This document shows, piece after piece, positions 53,901 to 64,000 of a DNA stretch of 64,000 nucleotides. The notes under the pieces were generated by a model. That model was not told where the DNA came from, did no database searches, and saw only the letters and a list, made by a program, of their open reading frames with translations. Origin of the DNA: Cystobacter ferrugineus (GTDB lineage: Bacteria > Myxococcota > Myxococcia > Myxococcales > Myxococcaceae); the NCBI RefSeq assembly GCF_001887355.1, contig NZ_MPIN01000001.1, positions 1,325,785 to 1,389,784 on the forward strand, given 5' to 3'. Numbering within the stretch: the stretch's first letter is position 1; each line of letters opens with the position of its first letter. The position numbers were made by a program, and so were the translations under genes.

Positions 53901-53986
53901 GGTCCGAGTTCTTCGTGGCCATGTATCCCGCGCACCAGGCGCAGCACCAACGGCGTCCGCTCAGCGACGCCGCCGCGCCGAAGTAA
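50923..53986 (+). pseudogene. Glycyl-radical enzyme (pyruvate formate-lyase-like), frameshifted
   Basis: The N-terminal half reads in one frame from about ATG 50923 (GTG 50881 is an alternative) to LRAARRLPLNAP. It continues in the +1 frame (CLSLRVRKDIPPEY...) to 53986. The break is an extra C in a six-C run (52475-52480); five Cs would restore one protein of about 1020 aa, longer than most of the family (about 760-850). The PFL-type barrel has the active-site Cys in DGCYEP (about residue 605) and a C-terminal glycyl-radical motif VRMGGWSEFF. Activity would need a radical SAM activase, which is not in this window. The frame break is either inactivation or a homopolymer sequencing error. Confidence 0.82.
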
Positions 53987-54087
53987 CGTCGCAGTGAAGA
54001 GGCTTGCCCTTTGTCCGCGAGTGCCTTAACTGGAATTCGTTTCGGTTGAGTGGCGAGCCTCCCCCCCTTCTCGTGTGCAGGAGTGAC

Positions 54088-55368
54088 ATGCCCTCGGTGA
54101 GCTTCAAGTCCGTGTTCATCGCCGTGCTGCTGGGCACGGCGATCATCGTCGCAGCATTGCTGGTCAATTCCCGACGCCCCTCGGTGGAGACGGCGCAGCC
54201 CAGCGCTGACCTGGTGCGCGCCACGGGCAAGTGCGCCGAATGCCATGCGCGGGAGACCTCGGCCGTGGTGCACCAGTTCGAGCGCAGCCGCCACGCGGAG
54301 CGGGGCGTCAATTGTCTGGACTGTCACAGGCCGGTGGAGGGCCAGGAGCCCATGGAGCACCGTGGCTTCACGCTGGCGCGCTCCCTCACCGCGAAGAATT
54401 GCGCCCAGTGCCACGCCACTGAATATGAGCAGTTCGAGCGCAGCCGCCACGCGGGGCCCTCCTGGGCGGCGGTGCGGGGAACGCAAGGCTTCTCGCCGGA
54501 GCAGATAGAACTGGGCGAGCGCTTCCATCCCGGGTGGATCAAGCGCCCGGCCCACCCCGTGGGGGTGTTGGAGGGAGAGGCGGCGACGGTCGGCGGCTGC
54601 GACGCGTGCCATGACATCGGCAAGCCCAACGCGGACGGCTCCTTCGGCACCTGTACCGAGTGCCACTCCCGGCACTCCTCCTCCGTGGCGCTCGCGCGCG
54701 AGCCGCGCACCTGCGGCCAGTGCCACATGGGACCGGACCACTCGCAGATCGAGATCTTCGAGGAGTCCAAGCACGGCGTGATCTTCACCGCGCAGCGGGA
54801 GCGTTTCAACCTGAACGCCCATCCCAAGCAGTTGACGACGGTGGACATGCCCGCGCCCACCTGCACCACCTGTCACATGAGCGGACTGGAGGGCCTGAAG
54901 GTGACGCACAACCCGAGCGAGCGTCTGGCCTGGTTCCTCTTCGCGCCCGTCTCCACGCGCCGCCCCGAGGGCAACTCGGGCGAGCTGCAGATGAAGGAGG
55001 TGTGCCTGAAGTGCCACGCGCACACCCAGGTGGAGAACTTCTACGGCATCGCGGAGAAGGTGTTGCTGAGCACCAATGAGAAGGTGAAGGACGCGCAGGC
55101 CGTGGTGGCCGCGTTGCGCAAGGATGGGCTGCTCGACGACAAGCCCTTCAATGAACCCATCGAGTTCGTCGAGTTCGACCTCTGGCATTACTTCGGCCGC
55201 ACGGCCAAGCACGGCGCCTACATGGGCGGCGCGGACTTCGTGCAGTGGCACGGCAACTACGAGCTGGCGCGGCTGCGCAACGAGCTGGACACCATGGCCG
55301 AGGAGCTGCGCACCAAGGGAGGCAAGGGTGGCTCCGGGCCGGCGACGCCGGGGGATGCCAGGCCATGA
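54088..55368 (+). CDS. Octahaem cytochrome c (hydroxylamine oxidoreductase-like)
   Basis: 426 aa from ATG 54088 (AGGAG just upstream). One N-terminal membrane anchor (about 8-26) is followed by a periplasmic part with eight CxxCH motifs at residues 49, 76, 105, 171, 189, 209, 259 and 306. The number of haems and the C-terminal HGAYMGGADFVQWHG block recall the octahaem HAO/nitrite reductase superfamily. True HAO needs a cross-linking Tyr, which cannot be placed by eye. The next gene overlaps the stop (ATGA), so the cytochrome and the membrane protein are made together. Confidence 0.88.
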   Translation: MPSVSFKSVFIAVLLGTAIIVAALLVNSRRPSVETAQPSADLVRATGKCAECHARETSAVVHQFERSRHAERGVNCLDCHRPVEGQEPMEHRGFTLARSLTAKNCAQCHATEYEQFERSRHAGPSWAAVRGTQGFSPEQIELGERFHPGWIKRPAHPVGVLEGEAATVGGCDACHDIGKPNADGSFGTCTECHSRHSSSVALAREPRTCGQCHMGPDHSQIEIFEESKHGVIFTAQRERFNLNAHPKQLTTVDMPAPTCTTCHMSGLEGLKVTHNPSERLAWFLFAPVSTRRPEGNSGELQMKEVCLKCHAHTQVENFYGIAEKVLLSTNEKVKDAQAVVAALRKDGLLDDKPFNEPIEFVEFDLWHYFGRTAKHGAYMGGADFVQWHGNYELARLRNELDTMAEELRTKGGKGGSGPATPGDARP

Positions 55369-56222
55369 CGCTCCGGGAGCGGCTCGGCGCCGTGACGCCC
55401 TTCTTCGTGGCGCGTGCGTTCGCCCTGGGCAACCTGGCCTTCCTCGGCGTGGACATCCTGCTCGCGCACGCGGCCAATGACTTCGCCCTCCCCGCGGAGT
55501 GGTTGCCCGTCGCCTTCTCGCTCGTGGCGCCGCTGCTGCTGCTGCCCGGGTTGGTCTCGGAGCGGCTGTGGGCGCGCACCCGGGCGGTGGACGTGGCCGT
55601 GGCGCTGGGCTCCATCGCCGTGGGGGTGGCCGGGATGATCCTGCACCTGCACAGCGCCTTCTTCGAGCGCCAGTCGCTGCACGATCTCGTCTACACCGCG
55701 CCCTTCGTGGCCCCGCTCTCCTACGTGGGGCTGGGGCTGCTCGTGCTGCTCAACCGCATGGAGGCGCCGACGGGCCCCGCGTGGGCGAGCTGGGTGGTGA
55801 TGCTCGCGCTGGGCGGCAGCGTGGGCAACCTGGGGCTGTCGCTGCTGGACCATGCGCAGAATGGTTTCTTCTCCGCGACGGAGTGGGTGCCCGTGGTGAC
55901 GGCCGCTTTCGGCACCAGCTTCCTGCTGGTGGCGATGCTGCGTCCGGCGCGCGGCTTCCTGTGGCTCACCCTGGGGATGATGGGGGTGCAGGCGGCGGTG
56001 GGGGTGCTCGGCTTCGCGCTGCACGTGCTCGCCAACCTGCGGCACACGAACGTGCCGCTGCGCGACCAGATCATCTACGGCGCGCCCATCTTCGCGCCCC
56101 TGCTCTTCGCGGACATCTCCGTGCTCGCGGCCATTGGCATGTGGGGCCTGATGCGCAACGCCGCCCATGCGCAGGGCTCGCTCGGAGTAGGCTCGCTCGC
56201 CCACGCCTCCAAGGAGGGCTGA
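55365..56222 (+). CDS. Eight-helix membrane protein built of two homologous halves, cytochrome partner
   Basis: 285 aa from ATG 55365. About eight membrane helices are predicted by eye. The two halves are clearly related: LLAHAANDFALPAEWLPV (about 32-49) aligns with LLDHAQNGFFSATEWVPV (about 160-177), and GMILH (90-94) with GFALH (216-220). VYTAPFVAPLSY (109-120) also pairs with IYGAPIFAPLLF (237-248). His35/His163 and His94/His220 keep the same place at an offset of 126-128, a spacing that could ligate two b-type haems or bind quinone. The start codon overlaps the octahaem cytochrome stop. It is most likely the membrane quinol- or electron-transfer subunit of that cytochrome. No family was recognised. 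Confidence 0.75.
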   Translation: MTLRERLGAVTPFFVARAFALGNLAFLGVDILLAHAANDFALPAEWLPVAFSLVAPLLLLPGLVSERLWARTRAVDVAVALGSIAVGVAGMILHLHSAFFERQSLHDLVYTAPFVAPLSYVGLGLLVLLNRMEAPTGPAWASWVVMLALGGSVGNLGLSLLDHAQNGFFSATEWVPVVTAAFGTSFLLVAMLRPARGFLWLTLGMMGVQAAVGVLGFALHVLANLRHTNVPLRDQIIYGAPIFAPLLFADISVLAAIGMWGLMRNAAHAQGSLGVGSLAHASKEG

Positions 56223-56225
56223 GAG

Positions 56226-56699
56226 ATGTCCAGGCTGCTGAGCTGCATGGTGGTGGGAGTGTGCCTGCTGGGCGCGGCGCCGGTCGGCGCCGACGCGCCG
56301 AAGAAGGACGAGGCTCCCGTCCAGGTGAAGAGCTTCACGGAGTTGAGGAAGGCGCGGCCCGGCCGGGTCTTCGAGCTGCACGTGGCGCCCGCGGGAGTGC
56401 TCGCGGACTCGCCCGGCCTCATCTACGCCGAGCCGTGCGATCCCAAGGATCCGGCGATTCGCGCGCGCACGGGCGTCGTCGGGACGGTCGAGGTCGAGGA
56501 CGTGCCCCTGGCGAAGGCCACGGAGATGAACGCCAGGAATGGTGAGGAGTTCTCCAAGCGGACGGCCATCACCTGCTACCGCGTCATCGCCCGGCTCAAG
56601 TCCAACCAGAAGGGGTGGACGAAGCTCGCGTTCGTCTCGGCGGAACCCTCCGGCTCCCGCCCGTACGACGAGCGCCTGAATCCCGCCCGGGGGGATTGA
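56226..56699 (+). CDS. Small secreted protein, third gene of the cytochrome operon
   Basis: 157 aa from ATG, 3 bp after the membrane protein stop. The signal peptide is about residues 1-23 (LLSCMVVGVCLLGAAPVGADA). The mature part is charged, with two Cys (EPCDP, ITCYRV), and ends SGSRPYDERLNPARGD. No haem motif or known family was found. Gene order suggests an accessory or assembly factor for the cytochrome complex. Confidence 0.6.
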   Translation: MSRLLSCMVVGVCLLGAAPVGADAPKKDEAPVQVKSFTELRKARPGRVFELHVAPAGVLADSPGLIYAEPCDPKDPAIRARTGVVGTVEVEDVPLAKATEMNARNGEEFSKRTAITCYRVIARLKSNQKGWTKLAFVSAEPSGSRPYDERLNPARGD

Positions 56700-56770
56700 G
56701 CCCCCCGTGCTCCTTTCCCGTCCGCCCGGCCCGGCGGTGAATCGTGATGGGGTTCACCGGAGAGAGGTGT

Positions 56771-56785
56771 CCGGGGAGCCCCCGG
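56771..56785. terminator. Hairpin between convergent operon and aceA
   Basis: CCGGGG-AGC-CCCCGG, six pairs with a tight 3-nt loop, in the 92-bp gap where the cytochrome operon and aceA converge. A weaker stem, GGTGAA/TTCACC, lies just before it (about 56736-56758). Confidence 0.4.
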
Positions 56786-56791
56786 CCCGGC

Positions 56792-58078
<1,287 letters not shown>

Positions 58079-58474
58079 GTCGGGCTCCTGTCTTCCTCTA
58101 CGAGCGGTGGGACGGCGAAGACCACGGTTGAAAAGCCCCCTGTCCTGCAGGCCAAGACCTTTGCCGTGGTGCGTTGTAAAAAGCGCAGCGCGTCAGAATG
58201 TGCGCCTCCACCGAGTGAAAGGGAAGCCCACCCCAGGTCAATTGACGGAGATGTAGGGCTGTCAACAGGCCGGGTATTAAAACTGTAAATCCACCGACCA
58301 GGAGACGGACCGCAAGGCACGGGCTTTCTCGCGAGGGTGCTTGGCTGCGCTTCACGTCAAGGGCCGCGACATGACGTCAGAGGTCAGGTGCATGATGGGC
58401 GCATGCATCCGAAATACGCGAGGCAGAGGAGGGGAGCGCTTGCGCTCTCCGAGGAGCCACTGCATCTTGAACTC
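58079..58474. promoter_or_regulatory. aceA upstream region with palindrome
   Basis: About 400 bp, moderately AT-rich, without a clear gene (the start of the next gene may be 58403 instead). It includes the 10-bp palindrome GTCAATTGAC (58237-58246) and, on the minus strand, a consensus -35 hexamer TTGACA at 58265-58260. The stretch GGGTATTAAAACTGTAAATCC lies farther upstream. Together these look like a regulated promoter reading toward aceA. Confidence 0.4.
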
Positions 58475-59038
58475 ATGAAGGATGAGCCCTCACGGCGGGA
58501 GGCGTTGTACGCGGAGCTGGAGAAGCTCCCATCCAACGTCGTAGGTGAGATCGTCGGTGGCGAGCTGTACGTAAGCCCCCGGCCGGCCTTTCCGCACGCT
58601 CGGGCGGCGTCCTTGCTGGGCAGCGAGCTGACGGGCCCATTCGATAGAGGACGGGGTGGACCAGGTGGCTGGGTCCTCCTGGATGAGCCGGAGTTGCACC
58701 TGGGCCAGGACGTCCTGGTGCCGGATCTGGCGGGCTGGCGCCGGGAGCGGATGCCCGAGATGCCCCATGTGGCGGCCTCCACCCTCGCGCCGGATTGGGT
58801 CTGCGAGGTGCTCTCTCCCTCCACGGCCGCGCTGGACCGGGCCCGGAAGATGACGGTGTATGCCCGGGAGGGCGTCGGGCACCTGTGGCTCGTGGACCCG
58901 GTGCTCCAGACCCTGGAGGTGTACCGGCGGGAGCACGGGGGCTGGTTCGTCCTGGGCACGCACGTGGGCGAGGCGCGGGTGCGCGCCGAGCCCTTCGAAG
59001 CCCTGGCGCTGGAACTGGGCGCGCTCTGGACGCGCTGA
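58475..59038 (+). CDS. Uma2-family restriction-endonuclease-like protein (DUF820)
   Basis: 187 aa from ATG 58475, where family homology begins (REALYAELEKLPSNVVGEIV); ATG 58403 would add 24 residues. The PD-(D/E)xK-like features are in order: GEIVGGELYVSPRP, DVLVPDLAGWRRER, DWVCEVLSPST and RARKMTVYAREGV. Such proteins are abundant in cyanobacteria and myxobacteria, and their role is not established. The stop lies 3 bp from the convergent MOSC stop. Confidence 0.8.
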   Translation: MKDEPSRREALYAELEKLPSNVVGEIVGGELYVSPRPAFPHARAASLLGSELTGPFDRGRGGPGGWVLLDEPELHLGQDVLVPDLAGWRRERMPEMPHVAASTLAPDWVCEVLSPSTAALDRARKMTVYAREGVGHLWLVDPVLQTLEVYRREHGGWFVLGTHVGEARVRAEPFEALALELGALWTR

Positions 59039-59041
59039 GCC

Positions 59042-59524
59042 TCAGGGCAGCTTGGGACGGATGGGGCGGGGCGCGTCCGGGTTGACGTCGAGCAGGCGCA
59101 CCCCATCGCCCTCGCGCACCGTGCCTCCGCGCAGCACCCGGGCGAGCTGGCCACGCTGGCCCCAGGACTCCTTGAGCAGGCCCGGGCGGAGGCGCTCCAG
59201 CTTGGAGCACGGCACGCACGGCTCCGTCAGCTCCACCACCACCTCGGCGCCGAGCGCCAGCCGCTGGCCCGCGGGCAGTGACTCCAGCGGGACGCCGGAG
59301 AGGACCACGTTCTCCTTGAGTTCGCCCACCGACAGCCGCAGGGCCTCCGTGGAGGCCACGTCCAGCAGCAGCAGTTGGCGCTTGCCGTTGGGCTTCTTCT
59401 TGCCGTGACGGTCTCCCACGAAGCCCCGGCCCTCCACCGCCTGGGCCTCGGGGACGCGCTTCATGGGAGTTCCCCGCTCCTGGGCGAGCAGCAGGGCGCG
59501 GATGGTGCCGGAAGGAGTGTCCAC
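59042..59524 (-). CDS. MOSC-domain protein
   Basis: 160 aa from GTG 59524 (TTG 59533 possible). It has the MOSC sulfurase-C features: [34 protein letters not shown] and the conserved Cys in [16 protein letters not shown] domains carry sulphur or molybdenum cofactor in enzymes such as YiiM. It lies divergent from fumC, with 94 bp between the starts. Confidence 0.85.
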   Translation of the reverse strand: MDTPSGTIRALLLAQERGTPMKRVPEAQAVEGRGFVGDRHGKKKPNGKRQLLLLDVASTEALRLSVGELKENVVLSGVPLESLPAGQRLALGAEVVVELTEPCVPCSKLERLRPGLLKESWGQRGQLARVLRGGTVREGDGVRLLDVNPDAPRPIRPKLP

Positions 59525-59618
59525 TTCCCGCAATCCTGTGTCGCTCCGCGCGCCGCCGCAACGCGCACGGGCGTCCACGGTGTTATCGCACCGGCATTCG
59601 TTGAGGAGGCAGCCATCC

Positions 59619-61016
<1,398 letters not shown>

Positions 61017-61172
61017 GCCCCGCGCCGGGCGCGGCCACGTGTCCTCTCGCCTGGGTTGCAAGGGGGGCTCCGACCTCGGGTCCTCCACCGCCGTCACGCC
61101 CATGCCTGGCGCCCTCTCTCGGAAAGAGCGCCATGCACGGAGCAGGGCGAGCAATGCCCAGAGAGAGAAGAC

Positions 61173-62480
61173 ATGAACGAGAGCGGCAACCGACGGCCCG
61201 TGGAGCGGGGGTCCCTCACGGAGAGGCTGGAGGCCACTCCGAGGTGGTTCGTGGGTCCCAGGGGTCCTGGCGTGTCGGACACGAATGATGGTTCCTCCTT
61301 CCGACCCTTCGCCAGCATCCGCAGGGCGCTCCGCTCCGCGAGCCCCGGTGATGTCATCCTGATCCTGGCGGGCATCTATGAGGAGCACATCGTCCTGGAC
61401 AAGGAGCTGGCCAGGGCGGGCACCCCGGAGGCACCCATCATCCTGCGGGGCGAGGGCCTGCCGAAGCTGCGCGCCATCATGCCGGAGCGCCCGCTGATCC
61501 AGGTGCGGCTGCCCCACTGGCGCATCGAGGGCTTGGAGCTGGACATGGGCGGGAGCAGTGCCCGCGCCGTCAGCTTCAGTCATCCCTCCCAGGGGTCGTG
61601 CCTGTCACGCTGCGACGTGCACGGTGGAACGGGCGTCGGCATCTCCACCAGCGAGGGGGCGGCCGGTGTCCTCATCGAGCACAACCACATCCATGACTTC
61701 CATCAGGAGAAGGCCAGTCAGGGGTGCCACGGCGTGGTGATTCACGCCACCTCGCGGGACATCATCCTGCGCGGCAATCACATCCACGACACCGGGGGAG
61801 ACGCGGTGCAGTGCCTCCAGCCGGACGACGGGTGGACGGAGCCCGCCGAGGGCGTGCTCATCGAGAACAACACCCTCGAGTCGACCCGGGGGAGCGCGGT
61901 GAGCATCAAGACGAGCCATGACATCATCGTGCGTGGCAACCGCATGCGGAACTTCCGCGGCTGTGAAGGCGGTTGGCGCGGAGGGGATGCCGTCCTCGTC
62001 CACTACTCGGCCTGGAACGTGCTCATCGAGCGCAACCTCATCTCCGAGGCGGGTTGCGGCATCTGCGTGGGCGGCTTGAAGGACGAGGGCAGGCCGGACC
62101 CCAGCCGGGTCGTGGTGCGCGACAACACCATTCGCGACATCTCCCTCGAGCGCGCCAGGAACAATGACGCCGTCGGCATCCGCGTGAACAACGCCAGCGA
62201 CGTGCGGCTCCTCCACAACACCATCGAGCGGACGGGAGGATTCGCGGTGCGGCTCGGCGACAGTGGCGACGGCATCAGCCGGGGCGTCGAGGTGCTGGGG
62301 AACACGATGAGCGCCGCCCAGCTCGTCCGGGTGGGGCTGGATCGGCCGGGGCTCCGGATGAATCTCAACCGTTATTCCAGCGGGGGCCTGTTCGACGCGA
62401 GCGACCTGGGGCAGACGCGCGGACTCGCCGAGTGGAAGCGGTTCACGCGTCTGGATGCGGACTCCTCCCTGGAGGCCTGA
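61173..62480 (+). CDS. Right-handed parallel beta-helix protein (DUF1565/NosD-like)
   Basis: 435 aa from ATG 61173. It opens with WFVGPRGPGVSDTNDGSSFRP and FASIRRALRSASPGD, typical of the DUF1565 opening of pectate-lyase-like folds. Many coil repeats with N-x-I-x motifs follow (IEHNHIHDF, LRGNHIHDTGGDAVQ, IENNTLEST, VRGNRMRNF, IERNLISEA, VRDNTIRDI, LHNTIERTGG). No signal peptide is seen, which is odd for a fold that usually acts outside the cell. The substrate is unknown. Confidence 0.8.
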   Translation: MNESGNRRPVERGSLTERLEATPRWFVGPRGPGVSDTNDGSSFRPFASIRRALRSASPGDVILILAGIYEEHIVLDKELARAGTPEAPIILRGEGLPKLRAIMPERPLIQVRLPHWRIEGLELDMGGSSARAVSFSHPSQGSCLSRCDVHGGTGVGISTSEGAAGVLIEHNHIHDFHQEKASQGCHGVVIHATSRDIILRGNHIHDTGGDAVQCLQPDDGWTEPAEGVLIENNTLESTRGSAVSIKTSHDIIVRGNRMRNFRGCEGGWRGGDAVLVHYSAWNVLIERNLISEAGCGICVGGLKDEGRPDPSRVVVRDNTIRDISLERARNNDAVGIRVNNASDVRLLHNTIERTGGFAVRLGDSGDGISRGVEVLGNTMSAAQLVRVGLDRPGLRMNLNRYSSGGLFDASDLGQTRGLAEWKRFTRLDADSSLEA

Positions 62481-62497
62481 CGTCCAGGACGGGGGCC

Positions 62498-63244
62498 TCA
62501 GTGCTCGGTGCGGCCCACCTGGCTCTGCTGGTAGGCCGAGCGGCGCATGTGGTGCAGGAAGCCGGTGGGGGTGATGCCGAGCCCGTCACGGAAGGGGCTG
62601 AAGCGCAGGCGCTCCGGGTCCAGGGAGACTTCCTCGCGCAGGAAGATCTCCGCCAGGGGCCTCCAGGTGTGGGGCGCGCCCGAGTCCAGCGAGCGCGCCT
62701 CGAAGGTGAGCACGGCGGTGCCGTTGCTCATGGCTTCCTGGAGCCGCTCCACCCGCGAGCCCTGGCGCGGCGCGACGTCGCGCGGCGAGGTGAGCCGCAG
62801 CTTCACCCGGCCCACGCCTTCGACCCGGAAGGGCGCGATGCCGTAGTAGTCGTTCTCCAGGAAGTCGTGCACCCGGGTGGAGAGCACCGCGGGGGCGATC
62901 GTCCACATGTGGCGCATGGTGCTGAAGAGCAGATCCTGGTCGCCGGGCATGGCGTCCTCGGTGATGCGATCGTGGCGCAGGAAGCGCACCGCCGCCCCGA
63001 GGATGTCCGGCCACTCCTTGCCGTTGCGCCACATGGAGGTGGACAGCCGCACCAGGGCCGGGCCCGCCAGGCGCTGGCCCACGCTCAGCAGGGTGGGGCC
63101 GGCCAGCAGGGGGATGACCTCGGCGCGCAGGCAGATGCCCTCCGCATGCAGGGAGCGGGCGTGACGCCGCTCGGCGATGGCGCGAAACGGTGGCCCCCAC
63201 AAGGTGCCGACGGCTCTTCCCATCACTTCCCCCAACAGACCCAT
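62498..63244 (-). CDS. Conserved protein, function not recognised (weakly catalase-like)
   Basis: 248 aa from ATG 63244. The N-terminus MGLLGEVMGRAVGTLWGPP is followed by stretches such as RNGKEWPDILGAAVRFLRHD, HMWTIAPAVLSTRVHDFLENDYYGIAPF and VKLRLTSPRDV. These vaguely recall the catalase-related fold (RNGxPPDIxGxAVRF; VHDFLxxDYY). I did not find the haem-ligand Tyr pattern, so the assignment is weak. The gene is convergent with the beta-helix gene. Confidence 0.5.
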   Translation of the reverse strand: MGLLGEVMGRAVGTLWGPPFRAIAERRHARSLHAEGICLRAEVIPLLAGPTLLSVGQRLAGPALVRLSTSMWRNGKEWPDILGAAVRFLRHDRITEDAMPGDQDLLFSTMRHMWTIAPAVLSTRVHDFLENDYYGIAPFRVEGVGRVKLRLTSPRDVAPRQGSRVERLQEAMSNGTAVLTFEARSLDSGAPHTWRPLAEIFLREEVSLDPERLRFSPFRDGLGITPTGFLHHMRRSAYQQSQVGRTEH

Positions 63245-63434
63245 GCGTTGCCTCCCCTCGGATGCCAAAACCGGAAAATGGGGCGGGGAGGGCGGTTTCG
63301 GCCAGTCTCCGCCCGTTCGACCCTGTCTGCCCGGCGGGCAGCCCGGGAGGCGGCGGGGCCGAGCGTGGGCTGGCGCACGATCCACGAAGAACGCTGGGGC
63401 GTCCGGCGGCGGAGCGGATTAGTGTTGAAGCGCC

Positions 63435-64000
<566 letters not shown>

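Noticed and set aside
62498-63244. Calling this gene a catalase
   Set aside because: The similarity is partial, the protein is too short, and the haem-ligand motif was not found; it is left unassigned.

Overview
This 64 kb window is very GC-rich (roughly two-thirds G+C or more in most genes) and densely packed. It looks like a myxobacterial chromosome of the Cystobacter/Archangium/Myxococcus kind. The evidence is a SitA/SitI lipoprotein toxin-immunity cassette, a MYXO-CTERM sorting tail, many GTG/TTG starts, large signalling proteins, and degradative secreted enzymes that suit a predator. No rRNA, tRNA, CRISPR array or insertion sequence was recognised.

Layout. 1-6 kb: the 3' part of a multihaem cytochrome c with HEAT/TPR repeats, a polytopic spermidine-synthase-like protein, a CLC channel with CBS domains and a small anchored protein. 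6-7.6 kb: a sitA toxin gene split by a one-base deletion, followed by an intact sitI immunity gene. 7.7-14.6 kb (minus strand): the TamA/TamB outer-membrane assembly pair. 14.7-20 kb: a Cys-rich lipoprotein, 4-alpha-glucanotransferase, 3-methyladenine glycosylase, an ECF sigma/anti-sigma pair coupled to an rlmN-like gene, and a DedA protein. 20-24.3 kb: a chemoreceptor signalling domain fused to a family-5 solute-binding domain, divergent from a transglutaminase-like protein. 24.3-29 kb: arginine succinyltransferase (AstA), a small unknown, a haem-oxygenase-like iron protein, a DDAH/arginine-deiminase-fold enzyme and an NPPY methyltransferase. 29-32.2 kb: a MYXO-CTERM polysaccharide lyase, an aromatic amino acid decarboxylase and a Mug-type DNA glycosylase.

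32.2-34.7 kb is a conspicuous lower-GC island with an Xre-ImmA metallopeptidase gene and a PIN-domain gene, preceded by about 700 bp of hairpin-rich non-coding DNA. 34.7-40.5 kb holds a B12-binding radical SAM protein and an SbcD/SbcC-like (YhaO/YhaN) pair. 40.6-47.8 kb holds a GH87-type alpha-1,3-glucanase with duplicated carbohydrate-binding modules, an esterase, a DHCR24-like FAD oxidoreductase and a His-rich multicopper oxidase. 47.9-50.5 kb is a two-component pair on the minus strand. 50.9-54.0 kb is a glycyl-radical enzyme gene broken by an extra C in a homopolymer. 54.1-56.7 kb is an operon of an octahaem cytochrome c, an eight-helix membrane protein made of two homologous halves with conserved His, and a small secreted protein. 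56.8-64 kb holds isocitrate lyase, a Uma2 nuclease-fold protein, a MOSC protein, fumarase C, a beta-helix protein, an unassigned protein and the start of clpP.

The best candidates for undescribed biology are the octahaem cytochrome/duplicated membrane protein operon, the MCP-solute-binding fusion, the Xre-ImmA/PIN island, and the glycyl-radical enzyme with no activase in view. All functional statements come from reading motifs by eye; no database search was run.
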